Origin: Pseudomonadota bacterium
Lineage (GTDB): Bacteria; Pseudomonadota; Alphaproteobacteria; RF32; CAG-239
Direction of reading: 5' to 3'
NCBI GenBank assembly: GCA_021617435.1
Contig: JAJWCP010000029.1
Coordinates: 1-12,939, forward strand
Length of the DNA: 12,939 bases
Shown: in pieces, positions 1 to 6,515 of the stretch
Layout of the letters: every line of letters starts with the position of its first letter
How positions within the stretch are numbered: position 1 is the stretch's first letter
Notes under the pieces: generated by a model
What the model was told of the DNA's origin: nothing
The model's database searches: none
The model's input: only the letters and a program-made list of their open reading frames with translations
Program-made: the position numbers and the translations under genes

Positions 1-2
1 CA

Positions 3-59
3 GGGCGGTCTATGGTTGAAATGCTTGGCGTCCTCGCTATCATCGGCGTCTTGTCATAA
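3..59 (+). pseudogene. Broken prepilin-like gene, N-terminal helix fragment
   Basis: Reading from the left edge, the + strand encodes GRSMVEMLGVLAIIGVLS and then a TAA stop at 57-59. This matches the class III prepilin start of the two prepilin-like genes later in the window (start codons at 6936 and 10195), including the conserved Glu at position +5 after the Gly cleavage site. The homology stops abruptly after base 56, where the other copies continue with VGAI and a GYSKAM motif. The gene is therefore cut off inside its hydrophobic helix and cannot make a pilin. The 5' part lies outside the window. The break point lies about 40 bp from a recombinase remnant on the other strand, which suggests a rearrangement. 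Confidence 0.75.
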
Positions 60-100
60 GAGCTTTTCTTGATAACATTTTTTTCAATCCTTATAGCAAT

Positions 101-199
101 TTATATACCTTTTTTAAGTGTAAAATTTTCTATTTCAAAACGCTGATGTTCAAGTGTTTGTTTATTTGAACGGACTCTGATGTAACCTATTGTTGTCAT
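101..199 (-). pseudogene. Serine recombinase (Mpi/resolvase type) N-terminal remnant
   Basis: From the ATG at 199 the minus strand encodes MTTIGYIRVRSNKQTLEHQR, then FEIENFTLKKGI and a TAA at 101-103: 32 residues. This is the start of the resolvase/invertase catalytic domain; Mpi-type master DNA invertases begin with a similar GYIRVSSDKQTVENQRFEI pattern (from memory). The first Ser of that VSS motif, the nucleophile in this family, is Arg here, so the fragment lacks the catalytic residue as well as about 160 downstream residues. I see no continuation in the other frames between 60 and 100. A ribosome-binding GAGGA lies about 10 bases upstream, inside the repeat shared with the prepilin-like genes. 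It is a dead remnant, useful as a mark of past recombination. Confidence 0.72.
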
Positions 200-290
200 G
201 ATAAAAATCCTCAAAATGTTAATTCTGAGAGAATTTTGGCTCACATTTTTTTGCTATATTTACAAATCCCCACCTTCCATAAGTTGTATT
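200..290 (-). repeat. Shared promoter/leader module, copy A
   Basis: This is the most diverged of three related upstream regions; the others are at 6937-7028 and 10196-10290. On the minus strand, the order of blocks is ATACAACTTATG, a G-rich patch, TGTAAATATAGCAAAAAAA, GTGAGCCAAAAT, then TTTTGAGGATTTTTATC before the start codon. In copies B and C the same blocks precede prepilin-like genes; here they precede the recombinase remnant. The GACTC found in B and C is GATTT here, so the CcrM methylation site is lost. The A-tract is 7 long, against 10 and 9 in B and C. Confidence 0.7.
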
Positions 291-321
291 AGCATTAATT
301 CTTTGGCAATGTTTTATATTT

Positions 322-327
322 TATAAT
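322..327 (+). promoter_or_regulatory. Possible -10 box of the L,D-transpeptidase gene
   Basis: TATAAT is a perfect consensus -10 hexamer ending 19 bases before the ATG at 347. No well-spaced -35 is visible: TTGGCA at 303-308 is only 13 bases upstream. A start near 334 would give a leader of about 13 bases that still contains the AAGGAG ribosome site (335-340). A GAATC (a GANTC methylation target) follows at 340-344. Confidence 0.35.
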
Positions 328-346
328 CTCTTCCAAGGAGAATCCC

Positions 347-868
347 ATGAAAGCATTTTACTATATTTCGGCATTGTTGATAATTGGAGCCGTAATAGTT
401 TTTGCGGTGTGGAATTGGGCGCCGCAACCTGTTTCAGACTTGCCGCCGATTGATAAGATTATTATTCGCAAATCCGTCCGTAAATTAGAAGTTTACCACA
501 ATGGCGAGCTGGTAAAAACGTATAATATTGCTTTGGGTAAAAATCCTATTGGGCATAAGCAGCGCGAAGGAGATTATAAAACTCCCGAAGGCAAATATTT
601 TATTTCATACCACAACCCCAAAAGCTCTTATCATTTGTCGCTTAGAATTTCATATCCTAATGAGCAAGACAAGCTCAATGCCCAAAAAATAGGAGTATCT
701 CCCGGCGGCGACATCATGATTCACGGCTTGCCCAACCGCGCGCCGTTTATCGGCAAACTGCATAATTTAACCGATTGGACGCAAGGTTGCATTGCTGTTA
801 ACAATCAAGAAATTGAAGAAATTTATGCCGCGGTCAAAGACGGTACCCCGATTGAGATTTTACCCTAA
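347..868 (+). CDS. L,D-transpeptidase (YkuD family), membrane-anchored or exported
   Basis: A 173-residue protein with an N-terminal hydrophobic segment (about residues 5-22), then a YkuD domain from about residue 37 to the end. The catalytic signature is visible: His126 in IHGLP, and WTQGC with the nucleophilic Cys148, followed by IAVNNQEIEEI. The usual His before Gly-Cys is Gln here, a variation I believe occurs in short YkuD proteins. Family knowledge: these periplasmic enzymes act on the L,D-bond of peptidoglycan stem peptides, making 3-3 cross-links or attaching or releasing proteins; which reaction this one performs cannot be told from sequence. The start is supported by AAGGAG six bases upstream. 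It is a single gene, followed by hairpins at 890-911 and 944-987, and it converges on the mutT-like gene. Confidence 0.88.
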   Translation: MKAFYYISALLIIGAVIVFAVWNWAPQPVSDLPPIDKIIIRKSVRKLEVYHNGELVKTYNIALGKNPIGHKQREGDYKTPEGKYFISYHNPKSSYHLSLRISYPNEQDKLNAQKIGVSPGGDIMIHGLPNRAPFIGKLHNLTDWTQGCIAVNNQEIEEIYAAVKDGTPIEILP

Positions 869-889
869 ATACGGTTGTGTATAAATTAT

Positions 890-927
890 TTCCGCATAAC
901 TTGCGGCGGAATGTTGTTTCTTTTTTT
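890..927 (+). terminator. Weak terminator after the L,D-transpeptidase gene
   Basis: TTCCGC (890-895) pairs with GCGGAA (906-911) across a 10-base loop, followed by a T-rich stretch that ends in TTTTTTT. The short stem and the few bases before the T-run make it a modest terminator. Confidence 0.4.
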
Positions 928-943
928 GATTATGGTTCGGGTA

Positions 944-987
944 TAAATTATCCTCTCTGTTTGTATTAAAGCAGAGGGGATAATTTA
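944..987. terminator. Long hairpin between convergent genes, containing the mutT-like stop codon
   Basis: The arm at 944-959 (TAAATTATCCTCTCTG) pairs with 972-987 over 16 positions with a single T/G wobble; the loop is 12 bases. The stop codon of the Nudix gene (985-987) is the last part of the right arm. The AT-rich outer ends give a U-rich tail in either direction, so it may end transcripts of both convergent genes. Confidence 0.6.
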
Positions 988-1398
988 TTTAATGCTTGCG
1001 ATATAAGCTTTTACTATCGGCACATCAGCCGGTGAAATTTTATAATTAAGTATTTCCGTCGGGCTTACCCACTTATATTGTTCATGTTCGCACAGTTTGG
1101 GGATTTCAGGCGATTCGCACTCCGCAAGAAAGGCGTTAACCTTAAATGCTCCAAATTCATAATCATAAACTGAGCTTACAAACAGCTTGCCGACTTTGAT
1201 TTTTAAATCCATTTCCTCAATCAACTCGCGAGCCAAGCATTGTTCCAAAGTTTCGCCAGCCTCAAGCTTTCCGCCCGGAAGTTCCCAAAAAAATTCCAAG
1301 TCTTTGCCGCGCCGACGCTGAGCAATTAGCACTTTACCGTTACAACAAATAATTCCGGCAGCAATTTGCTTTATTGGGTGATTTTGTGCGGTTTTCAT
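985..1398 (-). CDS. mutT: Nudix hydrolase, MutT-like (8-oxo-dGTP diphosphatase)
   Basis: About 137 residues, the usual size for MutT. The Nudix box GX5EX7REUXEEXGU is nearly complete: numbered from a GTG at 1404, Gly45, Glu51, Arg59-Glu60, Glu63-Glu64, with Asp66 in place of the usual Gly. The N-terminal part (VLIAQRRRGKDLEFFWELPGG) matches the MutT branch, which removes oxidised dGTP from the nucleotide pool; other Nudix substrates cannot be excluded. I choose the ATG at 1398 over the GTG at 1404; neither has a clear ribosome site. The gap from the gcrA stop is about 20 bases, so the gene is probably co-transcribed with gcrA and translated by coupling or weak initiation. Confidence 0.82.
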   Translation of the reverse strand: MKTAQNHPIKQIAAGIICCNGKVLIAQRRRGKDLEFFWELPGGKLEAGETLEQCLARELIEEMDLKIKVGKLFVSSVYDYEFGAFKVNAFLAECESPEIPKLCEHEQYKWVSPTEILNYKISPADVPIVKAYIASIK

Positions 1399-1417
1399 AA
1401 TCACAAGTACTTAAAAC

Positions 1418-1846
1418 TTATTTTTTATTCGGTTTAACATACGCAACTGCGGAATGTTCTTCGCAATAGGTTTGACCGCCCCGAACTTTTTTGCCGCAGA
1501 AACAAAAATTGTCATCACGCGGATCGCCTATCGGCCAACGACAGGTATGATTATCAAGCTCAGTCAATTTCAGGCAAGCGCTGCTACCGATTTTCTTTTC
1601 AACATTTAAGGGCTTCACCTCTGCCGGTGTTTCCGTTGTTTTTTTTGCGGACGGCACACTTTCAACAACTGCGGAATCGTCTTCTTTTTTCTTAATCGGA
1701 GAGGGACGCGCGGTTAAGTTAAGACGGTGAACTTTGCCGACAATAGAGTTTTTGGAAACGCCCAAATTTTTTGCAATTTCATTGGTGGTTAAACCTTGTT
1801 TCCACATTTTTTTGAGACCTTCCACCATTTCATCTGTCCAAGCCAT
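1418..1846 (-). CDS. gcrA: GcrA-family cell-cycle regulator
   Basis: A 142-residue protein. Residues 1-45 (MAWTDEMVEGLKKMW, then the helix-turn-helix LTTNEIAKNLGVSKNSIVGKVHRL) form the GcrA DNA-binding domain. A charged linker follows (about 48-90), then the C-terminal domain LTELDNHTCRWPIGDP and FCFCGKKVRGGQTYCEEH, which in Caulobacter contacts the primary sigma factor. Cys102, Cys115, Cys117, Cys128 and His131 look like a metal-binding or structural set. Family knowledge: GcrA acts with sigma-70 at promoters carrying CcrM-methylated GANTC sites. The start is supported by AAGGAG. Three GANTC sites (1850-1854, 1901-1905, 1911-1915) lie in the upstream region, consistent with methylation-linked autoregulation, which is inference. 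Confidence 0.93.
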   Translation of the reverse strand: MAWTDEMVEGLKKMWKQGLTTNEIAKNLGVSKNSIVGKVHRLNLTARPSPIKKKEDDSAVVESVPSAKKTTETPAEVKPLNVEKKIGSSACLKLTELDNHTCRWPIGDPRDDNFCFCGKKVRGGQTYCEEHSAVAYVKPNKK

Positions 1847-1849
1847 CGC

Positions 1850-1936
1850 GATTCTCCTTTCATATAAAACGACTGCTCCACTACCTGAAGTTTACGTTAA
1901 GATTCTTTGCGAGTCTATAACTAATTTGGAAATTAG
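1850..1936 (-). promoter_or_regulatory. gcrA upstream region: three GANTC sites and a palindrome
   Basis: GATTC at 1850-1854, GATTC at 1901-1905 and GAGTC at 1911-1915 are all targets of the CcrM adenine methylase. Next to them, CTAATTTGGAAATTAG (1921-1936) is a perfect palindrome with 7-base arms around a 2-base centre, lying between gcrA and the divergent exported-protein gene. Read towards gcrA, a TATAGA (1913-1918) could be a -10 box, with the palindrome in the spacer; no convincing -35 is visible. The palindrome could be an operator for either gene. Confidence 0.45.
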
Positions 1937-2000
1937 CACTTTTTTTTAACAAATAATATGTTATGGTAAATAGTATCATGGCAACAAACGGAAAAATTTT

Positions 2001-3263
2001 ATGAAAAAACAATTTATACTTTTTGCACTGTTCTTATGTATAGCGGCATTTGCGGTCAAAGCGCAAGATTCGTCTTCGGCACCGGTCAGTATGCAGTCAT
2101 TTTCCAAATATTACAAGGTTGATTTAAACGCACCGATTCCTGATCTGAAAGCATTGGCAGCTGAATATGATAAAGCCAGCGAATTATACAATCCGCGTTA
2201 TCTGTTAAGTTGGGATATGGGACCTGTGTTTGACCGCGTTTGGGCCGCCACCATCACCGCGTACGGAACAAGTGAAAAACGCATTAAAGCTCCGGGTGAA
2301 GATGATTTATACGCCATGATTAAATCATTACCGAAAGAATATTATCCTTATATCGGCCCGGCACTGCACAAAGCCCCCGGCATCTCTGAAAAAATTTTAA
2401 ATATGCCCGGCATTAAAGAAACTAAAAATAAATTTCCCGAGCGCGTTGCTCCGCAGTTGCAAGGCATTGAAGATTTAGAGTTTTTGTCGCCGAATCTTTA
2501 TATTTTGCTTATGCCCGAAATGTGGCCTGAAAATAACAAACATATTGAAAAACCGCGCCTGCGTCCGGCCAAACAGCCGCAAATAAAATATGACCCTGAG
2601 TTTTATGCCGAACTTTTAAGTCAAATCCCCAATGAAGGGTTCGGCGGCGCCGCGCGTGCAGATAACAAGCCGGGCTATGATAAGCTCCGCACTCTGCACA
2701 TAACGCCGACTTCGCCTTTGACCGGCGCCGATGTTAAGGCTTTTGCCGGCACATTGGATAATATCAAACAATTCAGCACTCCTGAAAATATTGTTAAGTT
2801 GGTTTATGCCGGCAGTCTGATGGATTATTGGGAGCAAAAAAACGGCACGGCGCTTGCGCTTAACTCATTAAAAGACGCAGTTAATCCGTGCCAAAGATTG
2901 GCTCTTAAAGTAAAATGGGCAGGGCTTGAAACCGAGTTTGCCAAGGTGTATTCATCCGAAGGTTTTGACCTTAACGATTGGGCGTACACCTGCGACAAAA
3001 CCATAAAAGCTTATCGCATTGCCCGTATAACTTCAAGTAAACTCGCCAGTATCAGAATGTATCGCAACGGCGTGTATGATTCGTATATTCAGGCGCTCAA
3101 GCCGCAATGGCGCGATAATCAGCTCGCCACTATGCAGGGCGTTATTGAGATGTATAAAGCTCCGCGCGATGATGTGTTTACGGTTTTCAAAAACGAAACT
3201 CTCTTAAAAGAAAAAATAACTCCGCTTGGCGGAATGCTGGTCAGCGTTCCGCTTGGAAATTAA
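2001..3263 (+). CDS. Exported protein of unknown function
   Basis: I do not recognise this 420-residue protein. It starts with a clear Sec signal peptide: MKKQF, a hydrophobic core to about residue 19, and a V-K-A cleavage site before Gln22. The mature part has no further membrane segment. It is rich in Pro, Tyr and Trp, with a YDPEFYAELLSQIPNEGF segment around residues 197-214 and only two Cys (297 and 331), which could form a disulfide in the periplasm. There is no lipobox, so it is probably a soluble periplasmic or surface protein. The start has a weak GGAAAA ribosome site. It stands alone: divergent from gcrA, with no clear terminator before the rpoZ promoter. Codon use resembles the neighbouring housekeeping genes, so there is no sign of recent transfer. 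Confidence 0.8.
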   Translation: MKKQFILFALFLCIAAFAVKAQDSSSAPVSMQSFSKYYKVDLNAPIPDLKALAAEYDKASELYNPRYLLSWDMGPVFDRVWAATITAYGTSEKRIKAPGEDDLYAMIKSLPKEYYPYIGPALHKAPGISEKILNMPGIKETKNKFPERVAPQLQGIEDLEFLSPNLYILLMPEMWPENNKHIEKPRLRPAKQPQIKYDPEFYAELLSQIPNEGFGGAARADNKPGYDKLRTLHITPTSPLTGADVKAFAGTLDNIKQFSTPENIVKLVYAGSLMDYWEQKNGTALALNSLKDAVNPCQRLALKVKWAGLETEFAKVYSSEGFDLNDWAYTCDKTIKAYRIARITSSKLASIRMYRNGVYDSYIQALKPQWRDNQLATMQGVIEMYKAPRDDVFTVFKNETLLKEKITPLGGMLVSVPLGN

Positions 3264-3284
3264 ACATATTTTTTAAAAAATCTG

Positions 3285-3313
3285 TTGCATTTATGCTTCA
3301 GAGTATGTATAAA
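3285..3313 (+). promoter_or_regulatory. Sigma-70 promoter of rpoZ
   Basis: TTGCAT (3285-3290), then exactly 17 bases, then TATAAA (3308-3313). Transcription would start near 3320, about 36 bases before the rpoZ ATG. Confidence 0.6.
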
Positions 3314-3355
3314 ATTGTCAAAATGTGTTCCAACTCAAATATGTAAGGGAAAAAA

Positions 3356-3838
3356 ATGGCAAGAGTTACAGTTGAAGATTGCGTTGAAAAAGTTCCTAAC
3401 CGTTATGAATTGTTAATGGTTGCGGCTCAGCGCGCTAAAGATATTGAAGCCGGTTCGCCGCTTCAGGTTGAACGTGACAACGATAAAAACGCGGTTGTTG
3501 CTTTGCGTGAAATTGCCGAAGGTAAAGTCAGCATTGAAGAATTGCAAAAATCTTTGGTAATGAATCTTCAAAAATATGTTGAAGTTGAAGAGCCTGAGGA
3601 AGAAGAGCTTGAAATTATGGCCGCTGAAAAAGAACTTTCAGGGCTTGATAATCAGTTTGACAGCAGCATGTTGCTTGATTCTGATCTTGGCGATTCTATG
3701 CAGATTCATGATGGTGACGATTCGTTAGACGATACCGATGGCGACCTTGACACTGATGACGATTTTGATAATTCGTCCGCTGATTTGGGCGATGATGATA
3801 TGTCTGATGATTTTTCTGATGACGGCGACGATTTTTAA
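3356..3838 (+). CDS. rpoZ: RNA polymerase omega subunit with a long acidic tail
   Basis: Residues 1-62 are the omega core: MARVTVEDCVEKVPNRYEL, the RAKDIEAGSP helix, and VVALREIAEGKV. Omega helps assemble the beta' subunit and, in proteobacteria, forms part of a ppGpp-binding site. The protein is 160 residues, against roughly 80-130 for most relatives. The extra length is an acidic, low-complexity tail: EVEEPEEEELE at 76-86, then a region from 120 to the end in which 21 of the last 40 residues are Asp. The tail could be a disordered electrostatic surface; its function is unknown. The start is supported by AAGGG seven bases upstream. The order rpoZ then rsh is conserved in proteobacteria, but here a strong terminator separates them. 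Confidence 0.93.
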   Translation: MARVTVEDCVEKVPNRYELLMVAAQRAKDIEAGSPLQVERDNDKNAVVALREIAEGKVSIEELQKSLVMNLQKYVEVEEPEEEELEIMAAEKELSGLDNQFDSSMLLDSDLGDSMQIHDGDDSLDDTDGDLDTDDDFDNSSADLGDDDMSDDFSDDGDDF

Positions 3839-3874
3839 TCATATTAAGACAATCTAAAGCTTTAAGCAGTAAAC

Positions 3875-3932
3875 TAAAGCAGAATATGTTTCAAAGAGGT
3901 TTTCTCCGGCGCATATTCTGCTTTAATTTTTT
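3875..3932 (+). terminator. Strong terminator between rpoZ and the rsh gene
   Basis: A perfect 14-bp stem, TAAAGCAGAATATG (3875-3888) with CATATTCTGCTTTA (3912-3925), has a 23-base loop and is followed by ATTTTTT. It should end most rpoZ transcripts, so the next gene needs read-through or its own promoter, which I do not see clearly. Confidence 0.85.
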
Positions 3933-3965
3933 AAATTAAAAGTTTACGATGTTGGCAGAGGTTGC

Positions 3966-6101
3966 ATGTTAAGACAGTATGAATTAGTTGATTTGGTTAA
4001 ATCGTATGACCCTGAAGCAGATGAAGACGCGTTAAACAGGGCGTATGTGTTTGCCATGAAAAAACACGGCGGACAATTGCGCACATCGGGCGATCCGTAT
4101 TATTCGCACCCGATTGAGGTTGCCGGTATTTTAACTAAGTTTAAGCTGGATTCCGCCTCTATTATTGCCGGCCTTTTGCATGACACCGTTGAAGATACCG
4201 ATACCACCGTTGAAGAAGTTCGCGAGCTGTTCGGCGATCAGGTAGCCTCTTTGGTTGACGGCTTAACCAAATTGGCGATGATTGAACAAAAATCAGGTAG
4301 TAGCAAGCAGGCAGAAAATTTCCGCAAACTTTTGCTCGCTATGTCAGATGATATTCGGGTTTTGTTAATTAAGCTTGCCGACCGTTTGCACAATATGCGT
4401 ACGCTGCATTTTTGTCCGCCGGAAAAACGTCAGCGCATTGCTCGTGAAACATTGGATATTTATGCTCCGCTGGCTGAGCGCATCGGCATGCAGGAAGTTA
4501 AAGACGAATTGGAAGAAATTGCCTTTGCCGAACTGCATAAAGAAGCGCACGACTCTATTATTGCCCGCCTAAACTTTTTGCGTGAGCAAGGCAGCAACAT
4601 TGTTCCTAAAATTATTGCTCAACTTGAAAAGGATATGGCTGAAAACGGCATAAAGGCCACAGTGACCGGACGTGAAAAGGCGCCTTATTCCATTTGGCGC
4701 AAAATGCAGCAGAAAAATGCTTCGTTTGAGCAGCTTTCCGATATTATGGCGTTCCGCATTTGCGTTGAAGATATTGCCACTTGTTATCAGGCGTTGGGGG
4801 TTATTCACAGCAAATATCACATGGTGCCGCGCCGGTTTAAAGATTATATTTCCACCCCAAAACCCAACGGCTATCAATCAATTCATACCGGTGTAATCGG
4901 TCCGGAAGATACCCGCATTGAAATTCAAATCCGCACTTATGAAATGCATGAAATCGCTGAAAAAGGCGTGGCGGCGCACTGGGCTTATAAGCAGGGGCAA
5001 AAAGCCGAAGGACGTAATTTCAGGTGGATACGAGAGTTGTTGGAAATTTTGGATCAGGCTGCCAATCCGGAAGAGTTTTTAGAAAACACCAAGCTTGAAA
5101 TGTATAATGATCAGGTGTTTTGCTTTACGCCGAAAGGCGATTTAATCGGTTTGCCGCGCGGTTCAACACCGGTTGATTTTGCGTATGCCGTGCATTCTAA
5201 AGTAGGAAACACCTGCGTCGGCGCCAAAGTAAACGGCGAGATTAAGCCTTTGCGCACCGTGTTGCAAAACGGTGATCAGGTTGAGGTTTTAACCTCAAAG
5301 GCGCAGCACCCCTCCACCGAATGGGAGCGCTTTGTGGTTACCGGCAAAGCCAAGGCGGCGATTCGCCGTTATGTTCGCGCGGTTAAACGCGAGCAGTTTA
5401 TCAATCTTGGCAAAGAAATGCTTGACCGTCTGTTTAAAAGTGAAAATATGGAGCTGAATGATAAAGGTTTGGTTGGCGTTATGCAGAACTTTGAAGCAGA
5501 AACGATTGAAGACATATACGCCAAAGTCGGCGAGGGGTTAATCAGCGGTTGGGACGTTTTAAAGGCTATTTACCCCGCCTACAAGCAGTCTAAGCTTGAA
5601 AAGGTGGTTAATTCAATTAAAGTTCCGGGCTTCCGCAAAAAGAAAAAATCTGAACCACTTAAAATTAAAGGACTTATCAGCGATATGGCAGTGCATTTTG
5701 CCGGTTGCTGCCACCCGTTGCCGGGCGATAGGATTGTCGGTATTGTAACAACCGGCAAAGGCGTTACCGTGCATACCATAGACTGCAAAGCGTTGGAGCA
5801 ATACAGCAATGAGCCGGAGCGTTGGCTTGATATTGATTGGGGTGATAACGCTGAAGAAGAGCTGCACACCGCTCGTATTAAAGTTATGCTCAGCAACGAG
5901 CCGGGCGCGCTTGGCGATTTATCTAACCTGATTGCCAAACAAGGAGCCAACATTTCAAACTTAAACATTGTGTACCGCACCTTAAACTATTTTGAACTTT
6001 TAATTGATTTGGATGTTAAGGGTTTGCAACACTTAAACACCATAATTGCGGCATTAAAGGCTTCAAAGGTGGTAAGTTATGTTTCACGCGCGGCGCAATA
6101 A
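3966..6101 (+). CDS. spoT: Bifunctional (p)ppGpp synthetase/hydrolase (Rel/SpoT, RSH)
   Basis: A full-length 711-residue RSH protein. The HD hydrolase domain spans about 24-175, with His48 in YSHP and the His72-Asp73 pair in LLHDTVEDT. The synthetase domain is at about 230-345: GREKAPYSIWRKM, with the R-x-K pattern of bifunctional enzymes; FKDYISTPKPNGYQSIHT; and EIQIRT. A TGS domain follows (about 383-445), then a helical region, the Cys-containing CCHPLPGD element (581-588) and a C-terminal ACT domain (636-708). It makes ppGpp/pppGpp from ATP and GDP/GTP and degrades it, so it sets growth rate under starvation. As in most Alphaproteobacteria, it is probably the only long RSH enzyme. The ATG at 3966 has an AGAGG site at a good distance. 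The acpS gene follows after 18 bases, suggesting co-transcription; in many Alphaproteobacteria pdxJ lies between them and is absent here. Confidence 0.95.
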   Translation: MLRQYELVDLVKSYDPEADEDALNRAYVFAMKKHGGQLRTSGDPYYSHPIEVAGILTKFKLDSASIIAGLLHDTVEDTDTTVEEVRELFGDQVASLVDGLTKLAMIEQKSGSSKQAENFRKLLLAMSDDIRVLLIKLADRLHNMRTLHFCPPEKRQRIARETLDIYAPLAERIGMQEVKDELEEIAFAELHKEAHDSIIARLNFLREQGSNIVPKIIAQLEKDMAENGIKATVTGREKAPYSIWRKMQQKNASFEQLSDIMAFRICVEDIATCYQALGVIHSKYHMVPRRFKDYISTPKPNGYQSIHTGVIGPEDTRIEIQIRTYEMHEIAEKGVAAHWAYKQGQKAEGRNFRWIRELLEILDQAANPEEFLENTKLEMYNDQVFCFTPKGDLIGLPRGSTPVDFAYAVHSKVGNTCVGAKVNGEIKPLRTVLQNGDQVEVLTSKAQHPSTEWERFVVTGKAKAAIRRYVRAVKREQFINLGKEMLDRLFKSENMELNDKGLVGVMQNFEAETIEDIYAKVGEGLISGWDVLKAIYPAYKQSKLEKVVNSIKVPGFRKKKKSEPLKIKGLISDMAVHFAGCCHPLPGDRIVGIVTTGKGVTVHTIDCKALEQYSNEPERWLDIDWGDNAEEELHTARIKVMLSNEPGALGDLSNLIAKQGANISNLNIVYRTLNYFELLIDLDVKGLQHLNTIIAALKASKVVSYVSRAAQ

Positions 6102-6119
6102 ACGCCTGAAAGGTTACAA

Positions 6120-6515
6120 ATGATTTTTGGTATAGGAACCGACATTGTTAATGTTACCCGCCTTGAAAAGAGCAACGAATTTTTAGAACGCTTTGTTAAG
6201 CGTAGCATGACCGAAGACGAGCAGCAAGCCATGGGACTACGCCATTTTACAGATATGCAGAGCAGAGCGCTGTATATCGCTAAACGCTTTGCCGCTAAAG
6301 AAGCGGCGGTCAAAGCCATGGGCACCGGTTTTCAAGACGGAATTTATTTATCCGATATTGAAATTTTGCATGAACGCAGCGGTCGTCCGATTGTAAAATT
6401 GCACGGTGCAGCCTTAAAATATGTGCAAACCGTTGTCGGCAAGCATGCAACAGTGCACATTTCATTAAGTGATGATTATCCGTTTGCAACCGCGGTTGCC
6501 GTAATTGAGGCTTAA
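6120..6515 (+). CDS. acpS: Holo-[acyl-carrier-protein] synthase
   Basis: A 131-residue AcpS-type phosphopantetheinyl transferase, which moves 4'-phosphopantetheine from CoA to the Ser of apo-ACP for fatty acid synthesis. Visible motifs are MIFGIGTDIV with the Mg-binding Asp8, and KRFAAKEAAVKAMGTG with Glu61, the two catalytic signatures. The length is normal and the C-terminus (ATAVAVIEA) looks complete. An AAAGG site precedes the ATG; the gap from the rsh gene is 18 bases. In related genomes lepB and rnc usually follow; here the next sequence is the truncated tail of a prepilin-like gene on the other strand, whose reading frame continues antisense through the last 206 bases of acpS. Confidence 0.94.
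   Translation: MIFGIGTDIVNVTRLEKSNEFLERFVKRSMTEDEQQAMGLRHFTDMQSRALYIAKRFAAKEAAVKAMGTGFQDGIYLSDIEILHERSGRPIVKLHGAALKYVQTVVGKHATVHISLSDDYPFATAVAVIEA

Noticed and set aside
1..300. Invertible promoter flanked by inverted repeats near the recombinase remnant
   Set aside because: I looked for an inverted partner of ATAAGTTGTAT or of the module around the remnant and found none in the window.
1946..1976. Sigma-70 promoter for the gene at 2001
   Set aside because: TTAACA is present, but no -10 hexamer lies at 16-18 bases; the region is too AT-rich to choose.
3268..3281. ATTTTTTAAAAAAT palindrome after the exported-protein gene
   Set aside because: A pure AT palindrome with no loop or GC stem; unlikely to terminate, so not listed as a terminator.
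5579..5980. Open frame of 133 codons opposite the rsh gene
   Set aside because: It is a shadow of the conserved rsh coding sequence; no initiation signal.
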